Below are positions 34,051 to 42,935 of a stretch of 56,492 nucleotides of DNA, piece after piece. Below the pieces are notes generated by a model. The model had not been told where the DNA came from. It saw only the letters and a list, made by a program, of their open reading frames with translations, and made no database searches. Both the position numbers and the translations under genes were made by a program. This DNA is from Candidatus Zambryskibacteria bacterium CG10_big_fil_rev_8_21_14_0_10_42_12. Lineage in GTDB: Bacteria; Patescibacteriota; Minisyncoccia; Phycocordibacterales; 1-14-0-10-42-12. The stretch covers positions 1 to 56,492 of the forward strand of contig PCXL01000008.1 of NCBI GenBank assembly GCA_002787695.1, read 5' to 3'. Each line of letters begins with the position of its first letter. Position 1 is the stretch's first letter.

Positions 34051-35121
34051 ATGGGAGCCCACGAAAAGGAACCACATACATTTATTCATATAAGTGCAGC
34101 AAGCGTTGTTAAGGCAATTTTAATCATTGTTTTCTTTATTGCACTCTATGTACTTCGCGACATTGCCCTTGTCTTACTTACGAGTATTGTTGTCGCATCT
34201 TCCATTGAACCGGGTGCACAGTGGTTTATTGCGAGAAGGGTACCAAGAGTGCTCGGGGTGCTCACTATTTACCTTGGTACCGCATTATTGCTTTCGGGGA
34301 CGTTTTACTTTCTTTTCCTACCATTTTTAAACGAAACAACCTCGTTCTTGTCTGAATTGCCAAGCACAGCAAGTCAGGTCTCACTTTGGAATCCGCTTCA
34401 AGAGGGGGGCGAGGGTATTGCTGCCACATTTGCTCCAGGACTTTCAATAGGTGATGTGGTAGGCAAATTACAAAGCACGCTTGTAAATCTCGGTGGTGGC
34501 GGATTCTTGAGTGCTGCGAGTGCCATTTCCGGTGGCGTACTGAGCCTTCTGTTAATTATTGTCCTTTCATTCTATTTGGCAGTGCAGGATGATGGAGTAG
34601 GAAAGTTTCTCAAGATTATTGTGCCACTCAAGCAAGAGCCGTATGTTATTGATTTATGGAAGCGAACACGATCAAAGATTGGTAAATGGCTTCAGGGGCA
34701 ACTACTTCTCGGTGTGCTCGTGATGGTGCTTGTCTATCTAGGACTTACGCTCATTGGTGTGCAACATGCGCTTCTGTTGGCGGTACTTGCTGGAATCTTT
34801 GAACTTATCCCACTCTTTGGACCGATTATCGCCTCTATTCCCGCGATTGCGTTTGGATACATAGATGGTGGCGTATCTCTTGCACTTATTGTGACGGGTC
34901 TCTATGTCATTGTGCAGCAGTTTGAGAGCCATCTTATCTACCCACTCGTAGTGAAGAAAGTCGTTGGAGTGCCACCAATCATTTCTATTATTGCCCTTGT
35001 TATTGGTGGGAAACTTGCTGGTTTCTTGGGTATTATCCTTGCGGTTCCTGTGGCGACCGTATTTATTGAGATCTTAGATGATATGGAGAAGCAGAAAAAA
35101 GCTCTCAAGGCTTCTTCCTAG
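34051..35121 (+). CDS. AI-2E family transporter
   Basis: 356 residues with about eight membrane helices, matching PF01594. Motifs include the N-terminal helix pair and the C-terminal GIFELIPLFGPIIASIPA and PLVVKKVVGVPPIISIIALVIGGKLAG signatures. Family members export small molecules, ions or signals; the substrate cannot be told. ATG lies 9 nt after a -10 box. Confidence 0.88.
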   Translation: MGAHEKEPHTFIHISAASVVKAILIIVFFIALYVLRDIALVLLTSIVVASSIEPGAQWFIARRVPRVLGVLTIYLGTALLLSGTFYFLFLPFLNETTSFLSELPSTASQVSLWNPLQEGGEGIAATFAPGLSIGDVVGKLQSTLVNLGGGGFLSAASAISGGVLSLLLIIVLSFYLAVQDDGVGKFLKIIVPLKQEPYVIDLWKRTRSKIGKWLQGQLLLGVLVMVLVYLGLTLIGVQHALLLAVLAGIFELIPLFGPIIASIPAIAFGYIDGGVSLALIVTGLYVIVQQFESHLIYPLVVKKVVGVPPIISIIALVIGGKLAGFLGIILAVPVATVFIEILDDMEKQKKALKASS

Positions 35122-35159
35122 TTTTGCTCTCCTCTCGCTAATGCGGTAATCTTCTTCTG

Positions 35160-36602
35160 ATGGATAGTAAAAAGCCGTTTTATATAACTACTACACTTCC
35201 GTATGTAAATGCGGAACCGCATGTTGGTTTTGCTATGGAGCTTATTCGCGCTGACGCGGTGGCGCGTTACAAAACCCTCATGGGACATGATGTGTTTTTT
35301 AATACAGGCACTGATGAGCATGGCCAGAAACTCTATGATGGTGCGAAAGAAAAAGGTGTAAGTCCTCAAGAATTTGTAGATCAGTATGCGGAGAGTTTTA
35401 AAAAATTACTACCAGCTCTTGGTATTACGAAGGATGTGCATTTTATTCGCACAACAGATGAAGCACATGCCAAAGCAGCTCAGGAATTTTGGAAGCTGTG
35501 TGATAAGAATGGATATATTTATAAAAAAGAATACAAGGTTAAATACTGTGTAGGGTGCGAGCTCGAAAAAACAGAATCAGAGTTGATTGACGGTAGGTGT
35601 CCTATTCATCCAAATAAGGAGATAGAGATCCGTGAAGAAGAAAATTATTTCTTTAAGTGGAGCGAGTTTGAAAAACCTCTTTTAGATTTTTATGATACGC
35701 ATCCCAATTTTGTAACACCTGATTTTCGATTTAATGAAATTAAAGAATTTATTAAACGAGGGCTGCAGGATTTTAGTATATCGAGGCTTAAAGAAAAAAT
35801 GTCATGGGGTGTACCGGTCCCCGGAGATCCGGAACACGTCATGTATGTGTGGTTTGATGCGCTCACAAACTATATATCAACACTTGGTTGGCCAGATAAC
35901 ACGGAAGCATTTGAAAAATTTTGGATAAACGGTACGCCGGTTCAGTATGCAGGGAAAGATAATCTTCGCCAACAATCTGCTATGTGGCAGGCGATGCTTA
36001 TGGCAGCCGGACTTCCTAATTCTCATAGAATTATTATTAATGGATTTATTACAGGAGAAAGTGGTGTAAAGATGAGCAAGTCTTTGGGCAACGTAGTGAA
36101 TCCATATGATGTGGTTAATGAATATGGAACGGATGCGCTCCGATATTACCTACTCCGTGAAGTGAGTTCATTTGAAGATTCTCCATTTACGATGGAGCTT
36201 TTCGCGCAGGCATACAACTCTGGTTTGGTAAACGGTATCGGCAATCTGACGAGCCGCGTGATGAAACTCGCGGAAGACAATATCGACGAACCGATTTTAA
36301 TCGAAGAAAAAGATTTTGATAGTGAATATCAAAAAGCGTTTGAAGAATTTGATCTTAAAAAAGCTGCTGATTTTGTCTGGGCAAAAATAACTGAAATCGA
36401 TACGTTTATTGAACAAGAGAGACCTTTTTCTGTGGTGAAAGAAGATAAAGAAAAGGGAAGAGAACTGATTGCGCACATGGTTCAAAATTTGAACTCTATT
36501 GCATACCATCTGCAACCATTGTTACCGGAGACCTCAGAGAAGATTTTTGAGGCAATTTCTCACAATAAAAAGCCAGAAACTCCTTTGTTTGAGCGCAAAT
36601 AA
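35160..36602 (+). CDS. metG: Methionyl-tRNA synthetase
   Basis: 480 residues. TTTLPYVNAEPHVGFAMELI carries the HIGH variant; a zinc knuckle CVGCELEKTESELIDGRCPIHP and KMSKSLGN follow. It lacks the C-terminal dimerisation domain found in many bacteria. It charges tRNA-Met. No Shine-Dalgarno. Confidence 0.96.
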   Translation: MDSKKPFYITTTLPYVNAEPHVGFAMELIRADAVARYKTLMGHDVFFNTGTDEHGQKLYDGAKEKGVSPQEFVDQYAESFKKLLPALGITKDVHFIRTTDEAHAKAAQEFWKLCDKNGYIYKKEYKVKYCVGCELEKTESELIDGRCPIHPNKEIEIREEENYFFKWSEFEKPLLDFYDTHPNFVTPDFRFNEIKEFIKRGLQDFSISRLKEKMSWGVPVPGDPEHVMYVWFDALTNYISTLGWPDNTEAFEKFWINGTPVQYAGKDNLRQQSAMWQAMLMAAGLPNSHRIIINGFITGESGVKMSKSLGNVVNPYDVVNEYGTDALRYYLLREVSSFEDSPFTMELFAQAYNSGLVNGIGNLTSRVMKLAEDNIDEPILIEEKDFDSEYQKAFEEFDLKKAADFVWAKITEIDTFIEQERPFSVVKEDKEKGRELIAHMVQNLNSIAYHLQPLLPETSEKIFEAISHNKKPETPLFERK

Positions 36603-36677
36603 ACATTCTTACTCTTTGGAGATTACATGTCCTTACGCTTTTGTTTTATGTAAATATGTTCTAGGATGTGATGGTTT

Positions 36678-37679
36678 ATGAAAAAGCTTCCATCAACCTC
36701 TCAAATATTTATTGATCTGGCGCCTGAATTTGGTGCGGAAGTTATCCTTGATGATTCATATGGTTATGCAGGCCTGATTAAGTTTCCAAATGGAATAAAG
36801 AAATACTTTAAATACAATCATCTAGATGTAAACACTCTTGGATCAAGCGAGATTGCACGGGATAAAGATTATGCGGCGTTGTTTCTTTCAAAATTTGGGT
36901 ACCATACAATCCAAGGGGACACGTTTTACTCAAAAGAATGGGCAGAACATATCGGATCGAACAAAACAATAGATAAAGCATACGCATATGCGGAAAAAAT
37001 AGGATATCCAGTATTTGTAAAACCCAATAATTCAGGGCTCGGATTTGGTGTTGCGTTGGCGTATTCAAAAGAGGAATTGCGTATTGCTCTTAAGGAAGCG
37101 CTTATTTATGACAAAATCGTAATTGTTCAAAAAGCTTATCTTGGTATGCATGATTTTCGAATTGTTGTATTCAAAGGTGAGATCGTATGTGCGTACAAAA
37201 AAACACCATTGCATATAGCGGGTGATGGTAAAAAAACAGTTCAAGAGTTATTTGATCAGAAGAAGCAAAAACTAAAGGAATCAGGCCGTGGTATGTCGGT
37301 TGAATTAGAAGATTATCGAATTCAATTTGAATTAAAAAGAAACAAACTAGATAACAATTCTATTTTAGAAACAGGGCAGGATATATGTCTTTTACCAAAT
37401 GCTAATATGTCACAAGGAGCAGACGGAATTGATGTTACGGAAGACATGTCACAAAAATGGAAAGAGTGGGCAGTTCAGGTAGCACGAGATATGAATCTCG
37501 TATTATGTGGTATAGATGTGCTTGTTAAAAACGATATAAAAGGTGAAGTAGGGGAGCATGTTATTCTGGAAGTTAATCATTCTCCGGGATTTCAGCACTA
37601 TGCGACACTTGGTGATATGGCACAAAAGAGAGTTCAAACGTTATACAGAGACATATTTACATATTTAGCCCATGAATAA
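36678..37679 (+). CDS. ATP-grasp ligase (cyanophycin synthetase / RimK-like)
   Basis: 333 residues. The ATP-grasp core has IGYPVFVKPNNSGLGFGV (lysine and glycine-rich loop), IVQKAYLGMHDFRIVVF, and a C-terminal ILEVNHSPGFQHY with metal-binding Glu and Asn. This matches C-N ligases that join amino acids to peptides; the substrate is unknown. Its end overlaps the TatD gene by 8 nt, so they are co-translated. Confidence 0.8.
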   Translation: MKKLPSTSQIFIDLAPEFGAEVILDDSYGYAGLIKFPNGIKKYFKYNHLDVNTLGSSEIARDKDYAALFLSKFGYHTIQGDTFYSKEWAEHIGSNKTIDKAYAYAEKIGYPVFVKPNNSGLGFGVALAYSKEELRIALKEALIYDKIVIVQKAYLGMHDFRIVVFKGEIVCAYKKTPLHIAGDGKKTVQELFDQKKQKLKESGRGMSVELEDYRIQFELKRNKLDNNSILETGQDICLLPNANMSQGADGIDVTEDMSQKWKEWAVQVARDMNLVLCGIDVLVKNDIKGEVGEHVILEVNHSPGFQHYATLGDMAQKRVQTLYRDIFTYLAHE

Positions 37680-38514
37680 TTACAGAGCTATAGACATACA
37701 CTGTCATACGAACTTTGCGGCGTTTGACGAAGATAGAGATGAAGTGATCAGTCGTACACTTGACGCGGGTGTATACATGATAAATGTGGGCACACAAAAA
37801 GATACCTCAAAGAGTGGCGTAGAACTTGCCCAAAAATACGAGAAGGGTGTGTATGCAACTGTAGGACTTCATCCGATACATACTGATAAATCATTTCATG
37901 ATGAAGCAGAAATAGGCGAAGGTGGAAGTAATTTTAATTCTCGAGACGAAGTGTTTGATGCAGAATATTATCGAGAGTTGGCACAAGATCCTAAAGTTGT
38001 TGCAATTGGTGAATGCGGACTTGATTACTTTAGAACAGATAAAGAGTCAGAACAAAAACAGAGAGATGCGTTTATTGCACAAGTACATGTAGCAAATGAG
38101 GTAAGGAAGCCAATGATGCTTCATGTGAGAAATGGACAAGATGGGCGCAGCGCATATGCTGATGTGCTCGATATTATAAAAAGTGAGGCGACAGTTTTGG
38201 GTAACGTACATTTTTTCGCAGGTTCAAAAGAAGACGCAAAGAAATTTCTAGACCTCGGTTTTACGCTCTCTTTTACAGGTGTTATTACGTTTGCCAAAGA
38301 ATACAAAGAATTGGTTGAATTTGTGCCAGACGATATGATCCATGCAGAAACTGACGCACCCTATGTTGCACCTGTTCCAGAGCGCGGTAAGCGCAATGAA
38401 CCATTGTTTGTAACCCATGTGGTGGAGAAAATGGCCAGCATCAAAGGTAAGGCCGTGGAGGACATGCAGGCAATTTTGAGAGCAAATACCGAGCGTCTCT
38501 TTAAAATTGTATAA
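37672..38514 (+). CDS. TatD family metal-dependent hydrolase
   Basis: 280 residues. TatD signatures: AIDIHCHTNFA (metal-binding HxH), ATVGLHPIH, AIGECGLDYF and HAETDAPYVAP at the C-terminus. TatD enzymes are DNases or deacylases. It overlaps the ATP-grasp gene by 8 nt and lies upstream of rpsF. Confidence 0.9.
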   Translation: MNNYRAIDIHCHTNFAAFDEDRDEVISRTLDAGVYMINVGTQKDTSKSGVELAQKYEKGVYATVGLHPIHTDKSFHDEAEIGEGGSNFNSRDEVFDAEYYRELAQDPKVVAIGECGLDYFRTDKESEQKQRDAFIAQVHVANEVRKPMMLHVRNGQDGRSAYADVLDIIKSEATVLGNVHFFAGSKEDAKKFLDLGFTLSFTGVITFAKEYKELVEFVPDDMIHAETDAPYVAPVPERGKRNEPLFVTHVVEKMASIKGKAVEDMQAILRANTERLFKIV

Positions 38515-38526
38515 AAATCTAGATTA

Positions 38527-38555
38527 TTGAATAAAATAGGGGTTTGTGGTACTAT
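38527..38555 (+). promoter_or_regulatory. Promoter of rpsF-ssb-rpsR
   Basis: TTGAAT, 17-nt spacer, TACTAT, with a TGG just before the -10. About 25 nt of leader precede the rpsF ATG. Confidence 0.6.
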
Positions 38556-38586
38556 CCCACCGTTATTACCTTAAAAACATAACGTT

Positions 38587-39096
38587 ATGCAGAATGAATT
38601 GACCGTCTACGAGACAGGGTTCCATTTGAATCCGAGTCTTCCAGAAGGAGAAGTGTTGGGTAAGGTCACAGACCTTAAGGATCACATCTCTTCACGTGGC
38701 GGCGTATTCATCTCAGAAGGTTTTCCTACACTTCGACCGCTTACGTACACAATCGTGAAGCGGATCGGTAACGAAAACAAGAGATTCAACCAGAGCTATT
38801 TTGGATGGATCAAGTTCGAGATGACGCCAGAGGCTATCGTGGACTTTAAAAAAGTATTGGAAAACGATAATGATATTATTCGTTTCCTTATCATAAAGAC
38901 TGTGCGAGAAGACACCATGATCTCTACTCGTCCAGAGTTCAGACTTCCAGGAGAAGAAAAAGTGGAAGATGAAGCAGGGCAATCAAACGAGGAAGAAAAA
39001 GAGGATCTTACACCAGAAGAAGAGGCTGAAATAGACCGATCTATCGATGATCTGGTATCATCAACAGATAAGGAAGAAGAAAATAAACAAGAGTAA
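38587..39096 (+). CDS. rpsF: 30S ribosomal protein S6
   Basis: 169 residues. The ferredoxin-like S6 core is visible: YETGFHLNP, LKDHISSRGGVFISEG, FGWIKFEM, RFLIIKTVRED. A C-terminal acidic extension of about 60 residues (Glu-rich) is longer than in most bacteria. S6 binds S18 in the 30S platform. Start-codon element 4 begins 2 nt after its stop. Confidence 0.93.
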   Translation: MQNELTVYETGFHLNPSLPEGEVLGKVTDLKDHISSRGGVFISEGFPTLRPLTYTIVKRIGNENKRFNQSYFGWIKFEMTPEAIVDFKKVLENDNDIIRFLIIKTVREDTMISTRPEFRLPGEEKVEDEAGQSNEEEKEDLTPEEEAEIDRSIDDLVSSTDKEEENKQE

Positions 39097-39098
39097 CT

Positions 39099-39224
39099 AT
39101 GTATCCCGTTAGAGACTGCGGTCAGGGGTATGTAGTATTATGTAAGTATTATGGTTGAATGGGTGGAACATTATCAAGATAACCGAGAGGGGCGTCGTAT
39201 GACGACCTGTCTCTAACGGGATGT
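39099..39224 (+). repeat. Start-codon element, copy 4
   Basis: Direct repeats ATGT (39099-39102, 39221-39224), extending to ATGTAT, flank a 118-nt body. The outer stem pairs 39103-39116 (ATCCCGTTAGAGAC) with 39209-39222 (GTCTCTAACGGGAT), 14 bp. The bulge is ACCT (39205-39208); the inner stem is weaker here (GTCA/TGAC plus C-G). The apical region contains two TTATG. From the upstream ATG a 19-codon frame is open. Confidence 0.9.
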
Positions 39225-39676
39225 ATATCAACAAAGCGCTTATTTATGGCAATCTAACTCGTGATCCAGAGATCAAGTCTCTGCCGTCAGGGAGTAAGGT
39301 GGCAAATTTTTCCGTAGCAACAAACCGTGTTTGGAAAGATAAGGATGGGCGCAAGCAGGAATCGACTGAATATCACAACATAGTTACTTTTGCGCGACAG
39401 GCAGAGCTTGTCGGACAGTATCTTCGAAAAGGGAGTGGCGTGTACATTGAAGGACGTCTCCAAACACGTAGTTGGGATGGACAAGATGGAAACAAGCGAT
39501 ATCGTACCGAAATTGTAGCAGACACCATTCAGTTTGGTCCACGAGGTGGGTCATCTGACGGAGGACCATCACAGGACACAGGTGGTACAAACTCTGCGCA
39601 GGCTCCAGATGACAATACACCGGATGCTATTGAGTATCCGGAAGAAGATATAAATCCCGAAGATATTCCTTTCTAG
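39221..39676 (+). CDS. ssb: Single-stranded DNA-binding protein
   Basis: 151 residues. OB-fold start INKALIYGNLTRDPEIK, then VANFSVATNRVW and GVYIEGRLQTRSW, and a flexible Gly/Gln-rich tail ending in DINPEDIPF, the acidic DxPF tip that recruits repair proteins such as RecO. Its start codon is supplied by element 4. It lies between rpsF and rpsR, the usual order. Confidence 0.95.
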   Translation: MYINKALIYGNLTRDPEIKSLPSGSKVANFSVATNRVWKDKDGRKQESTEYHNIVTFARQAELVGQYLRKGSGVYIEGRLQTRSWDGQDGNKRYRTEIVADTIQFGPRGGSSDGGPSQDTGGTNSAQAPDDNTPDAIEYPEEDINPEDIPF

Positions 39677-39708
39677 TTACTAATTACTAAGTACCAAGTA
39701 CTGATCTT

Positions 39709-39909
39709 ATGACTCAAGATTACTTCAAAGCAAATCAAATCAAGAATATTGATTACAAAGATATTGAAATTCTTAAGAAATTCCTTAACCCACACGGCCG
39801 AATCAATAGCCGAAAGCGTACAGGACTTTCTGCAACCCATCAGCGCATGTTGGCTCAAGCAATCAAGCGCGCTCGATACATGGCTTTGTTGCCGTTTATC
39901 ATAAAATAA
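39709..39909 (+). CDS. rpsR: 30S ribosomal protein S18
   Basis: 66 residues; bS18 pattern [19 protein letters not shown], then [25 protein letters not shown]. It completes the rpsF-ssb-rpsR unit and ends in a terminator. Confidence 0.97.
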   Translation: MTQDYFKANQIKNIDYKDIEILKKFLNPHGRINSRKRTGLSATHQRMLAQAIKRARYMALLPFIIK

Positions 39910-39919
39910 AGAAAATTCA

Positions 39920-39952
39920 CAAGAAAACCCGCTCGAAAGAGCGGTTTTCTTG
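39920..39952 (+). terminator. Intrinsic terminator of rpsF-ssb-rpsR
   Basis: AAGAAAACC-GCTC pairs with GAGC-GGTTTTCTT (one C bulge). Its 3' flank holds TATACT (39953-39958), the -10 of the next gene. Confidence 0.8.
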
Positions 39953-39965
39953 TATACTGTACCCA

Positions 39966-40352
39966 ATGTGGTTTTTTGGTGAGAGCAAAAAAGAGAGACG
40001 ACAAAAACAAATCACGCGCATAGCGCATGTAGGTATTTTGATGATTACTGGTCTCTATGTGTTTAAGTATATTCCGATGAAAATATGGGGGAGTAATATC
40101 TTGTCGGACGCATCGTTCCATATCATCGTTACTTTTTTCTTACTGTATGTTGTTTGGTTTTTTATAGACCAAAACAAAAAATGGCATGTGCCATTTTTTG
40201 TGATTTCTGGGATTATAGTGGCTGTTGTAGCTTTTGATCGTATTGCAGTAACAGCACATAATGGAGCAGGACTTTTGTTGGGTATTTTGATTTCTCTCAT
40301 CTCAATTTTGTGGGTGGAGAGAAAGCAACTGAAACAAACCTTTGATTTTTAG
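39966..40352 (+). CDS. Small integral membrane protein, 128 aa
   Basis: Three to four hydrophobic segments (about residues 20-36, 48-67, 75-93 and 98-116) with a basic N-terminus and Lys/Gln tail. No family recognised. ATG lies 7 nt after TATACT, so the transcript looks leaderless. It overlaps convergent efp by 4 nt. Confidence 0.7.
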   Translation: MWFFGESKKERRQKQITRIAHVGILMITGLYVFKYIPMKIWGSNILSDASFHIIVTFFLLYVVWFFIDQNKKWHVPFFVISGIIVAVVAFDRIAVTAHNGAGLLLGILISLISILWVERKQLKQTFDF

Positions 40353-40915
40353 TTGTTAACACGCTCGACGTATTCTCCTGTTTCAGTGTTTACACGAATA
40401 GTTTCGCCGGGAGAGATAAACATAGGCACGTTTACCACCGCTCCTGTTTCAAGAGTCACTTGTTTATTGCCGCCTTGTGCAGTATTTCCTTTAACATTCG
40501 GTGGTGCTTCTGTAACTTTGAGCTCAACTTTAATAGGGAGTTTAAGTCCGATGATGTCGTCATTGAATGTCATGGCATTTACTACCATGTTCTCTTTGAG
40601 ATATTTACCCTGTTGCCCAACTGCTTCTTCAGTAAATTTCATGCGTTTGCTCGGGTCATTAGGTTCACAGAACCACCATTCTCCTTTATTGTTGTATAGA
40701 TATTTGACATCTATTGTGGCAATATCTGCTCGCTCAGCTTTCTCTGATTGATGAAATGAGTATTCTGTTACTTTTCCGGTAATAAGGTTTCTCAGTTTGG
40801 TTTGGTTAACTGGCTTTCTTTGTTGTTTGCGAAATACGTGTGAAGAGACAACTTCGAATGGTTGTCCGTCCATCACAATATATTTTCGCTCTGTAATTTC
40901 GTTGTATTCAAGCAT
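40349..40915 (-). CDS. efp: Elongation factor P
   Basis: 188 residues. KOW-like N-domain, EFP central domain and C-terminal OB domain (GAVVNVPMFISPGETIRVNTETGEYVER). EF-P relieves ribosome stalling at polyproline. The loop that is usually modified reads RKQQRKPVNQTK; by alignment with E. coli EF-P the tip lysine position is occupied by Gln, so the usual EpmA-type lysylation would not apply. Start at ATG 40915 (MLEYN); an upstream frame exists. It overlaps the convergent membrane gene by 4 nt. Confidence 0.93.
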   Translation of the reverse strand: MLEYNEITERKYIVMDGQPFEVVSSHVFRKQQRKPVNQTKLRNLITGKVTEYSFHQSEKAERADIATIDVKYLYNNKGEWWFCEPNDPSKRMKFTEEAVGQQGKYLKENMVVNAMTFNDDIIGLKLPIKVELKVTEAPPNVKGNTAQGGNKQVTLETGAVVNVPMFISPGETIRVNTETGEYVERVNN

Positions 40916-40954
40916 AATGGAAAGAAATGTATCACAGAGAAGGGAAATAGAAAA

Positions 40955-40985
40955 GCGCCGCAAAAGTTGTTTGCTCAGGCGGCGC
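40955..40985 (-). terminator. Intrinsic terminator of the gene at 41008
   Basis: On the minus strand GCGCCGC pairs with GCGGCGC around a 17-nt loop, then TTTTC. Confidence 0.65.
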
Positions 40986-41007
40986 CTTCTGGGGGAAAGG
41001 GTGTTTC

Positions 41008-41442
41008 TTACTGAAGTACGGCTTCTTGGGTTGACGGCTGCTCATCGTCAACCAAAGAGCGTACTGCTTCTACCCACATACCCATGAAGTCTTTACTTTG
41101 TCCTTTCAGATGAAGTGAATCCACACTGAACGATGTGGTGACAGGCTGATGTGTGGGTAGAGGGTGTGCCGACGTGGTAAGAGCAATGATCTTGTAGTGA
41201 GGGTTCAGTTCTTTGACGAGAGCAACAATCTCGCTGTATTGGTCGTGAGCAGTCGAGATGGCGATGACGTTGCAAGCACCGAGCACGTGTTTGATGGGCG
41301 TGTTGCTCAGGTCAAAATCCATACTAAACTGCACAACCTCCACGAGGGGCAGATGTTCGAAAGCGGTGGTAAAACCACAGCTTACCCAACGGCGGATAAA
41401 AGTATCTTCTTCGGTCGTCGAAACGATAACCGCTATACGCAT
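41008..41442 (-). CDS. Hypothetical protein, 144 aa
   Basis: Strong Shine-Dalgarno AGGAGG before ATG and a GC-rich terminator after it place it in the SD-led class. The sequence MRIAVIVSTTEED, then VEVVQFSMDFDLSN and NVIAISTAHDQYSEIVALVKEL suggests a small Rossmann-like or receiver-like alpha/beta fold, but no family is recognised. It lies between efp and recA on the same strand. Confidence 0.65.
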   Translation of the reverse strand: MRIAVIVSTTEEDTFIRRWVSCGFTTAFEHLPLVEVVQFSMDFDLSNTPIKHVLGACNVIAISTAHDQYSEIVALVKELNPHYKIIALTTSAHPLPTHQPVTTSFSVDSLHLKGQSKDFMGMWVEAVRSLVDDEQPSTQEAVLQ

Positions 41443-41495
41443 CAGAGACCTCCTAGTTGAGTTTATAGCATATTGGTTAAAGAAAGACGAATCAG

Positions 41496-42542
41496 TTACT
41501 CTTCCTTTTTCATTTTGTCACGAATTTCTTTGAGAATTTGTTCTGAGAGTTTCTTATCTTCTTTGAGCATTTGGCGGGTGGCGTCATATCCGCGCGCAAG
41601 CTTGGTCTCACCATATGAATAGGAAGCGCCAGATTTTTGAATGACGTCATACTTTTCACCGAGCGCGATAATTTCACCTTCACGAGAAATACCTTCGTTA
41701 TACATAAGATCAAATTCAGTTTGTTTGAATGGGGCAGCAACTTTGTTTTTAACAACTTTTACTCGTACACGACCACCCATAATTTCTTCACCTTTTTTGA
41801 TCTGAGCAATGCGTCGTATATCAAGACGTACTGACGTATAGAATTTGAGCGCCTTGCCGCCAGGGGTTGTTTCTGGGTTGCCAAACATAACACCTATCTG
41901 CATGCGGATTTGGTTTATAAAAATAACGATAGTCTTAGTTTTTGCGACAAGGGCAGTGAGTTTCCTAAGTGCTTGAGACATGAGCCGAGCTTGTTTACCC
42001 ACATGATGAGCCCCCATTTCTCCTTCGATTTCGTCTTTTGGTGTCAGTGCCGCCACAGAGTCAATGACAATGACATCAACTTTACCTGATCGGACGAGCG
42101 ACTCCACGATCTCAAGAGCTTGTTCGCCTGTATCTGGTTGAGAAACAAGTAGATCATCGATTTTAACACCAATACGTTGTGCATATTCGGGGTCGAGCGC
42201 ATGTTCAGCGTCGACAAAGGCGCAGATGCCGTTTTTTCTTTGTGCCTCCGCTACTACATGCAGAGAAAGGGTGGTTTTACCAGATGATTCTGGTCCATAT
42301 ATCTCTATGATTCTGCCACGGGGTAGACCACCAACACCGAGGGCGTTGTCGAGTCCGATAGAGCCCGTAGGAACCACATCAACATTGGTCTTAGGCTTGG
42401 AACCTAAAGTCATGATGGCTTCTTCGCCGAAACGTGAACGGATTTCTTTGAGAGCAGAGTCTATATTTTTCTCACCCTTCTTTTCTTCAGGGGCAGGGGA
42501 ATCTTCTGAGACACTCTTCTTAGTTGTTTTTTTGCTCGGCAT
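41496..42542 (-). CDS. recA: Recombinase RecA
   Basis: 348 residues. Walker [10 protein letters not shown], the strand exchange core ([18 protein letters not shown]), loop L2 region and C-terminal domain are complete. It has a longer, Lys/Glu-rich N-terminal extension ([20 protein letters not shown]) before the usual core. It catalyses homologous pairing. The gene upstream on this strand overlaps its first 23 nt. Confidence 0.98.
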   Translation of the reverse strand: MPSKKTTKKSVSEDSPAPEEKKGEKNIDSALKEIRSRFGEEAIMTLGSKPKTNVDVVPTGSIGLDNALGVGGLPRGRIIEIYGPESSGKTTLSLHVVAEAQRKNGICAFVDAEHALDPEYAQRIGVKIDDLLVSQPDTGEQALEIVESLVRSGKVDVIVIDSVAALTPKDEIEGEMGAHHVGKQARLMSQALRKLTALVAKTKTIVIFINQIRMQIGVMFGNPETTPGGKALKFYTSVRLDIRRIAQIKKGEEIMGGRVRVKVVKNKVAAPFKQTEFDLMYNEGISREGEIIALGEKYDVIQKSGASYSYGETKLARGYDATRQMLKEDKKLSEQILKEIRDKMKKEE

Positions 42543-42930
42543 AGGTTTGAGTTAGTTTATCGCTTACGAATGGAGATCGTTCATGCATGAGCTGAAGCGT
42601 CTCACTAATTTCGCGACCAAAACGGTCTTTGGCGGCTAATACTACCTCATTATACCCCTCTTTAAGTACGACGGCATTTGAAAAATTTCCATTTTCATGG
42701 ATTGCTACATTTTTGCCATTTATAGTCATGTGCGTAATAGAGTGTGTACTTCCTTCAATATATACGACTGGCTCATGTACAATTTCACCATTATACGGCT
42801 CTGTAATATGAAGTATGGGTCCCATGATAAGACCTCGGGCTTCAAAAAGGGTGTAACCCACAATAAATAGAACGACACAGGCGGTAAGAATTTTCTTTAT
42901 GGCGTATGAGGGACTTTTAAGAGAGATCAT
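42520..42930 (-). CDS. Membrane-anchored protein with a bacterial Ig-like domain
   Basis: 136 residues. One N-terminal membrane helix ([18 protein letters not shown]) and an exported beta-sandwich domain with [19 protein letters not shown] and [17 protein letters not shown], the pattern of glucodextranase-like Ig domains. It lies between ftsK and recA on one strand, 5 nt after ftsK and overlapping recA by 23 nt, so the three form one operon. Confidence 0.75.
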   Translation of the reverse strand: MISLKSPSYAIKKILTACVVLFIVGYTLFEARGLIMGPILHITEPYNGEIVHEPVVYIEGSTHSITHMTINGKNVAIHENGNFSNAVVLKEGYNEVVLAAKDRFGREISETLQLMHERSPFVSDKLTQTYAEQKNN

Positions 42931-42935
42931 TGATG

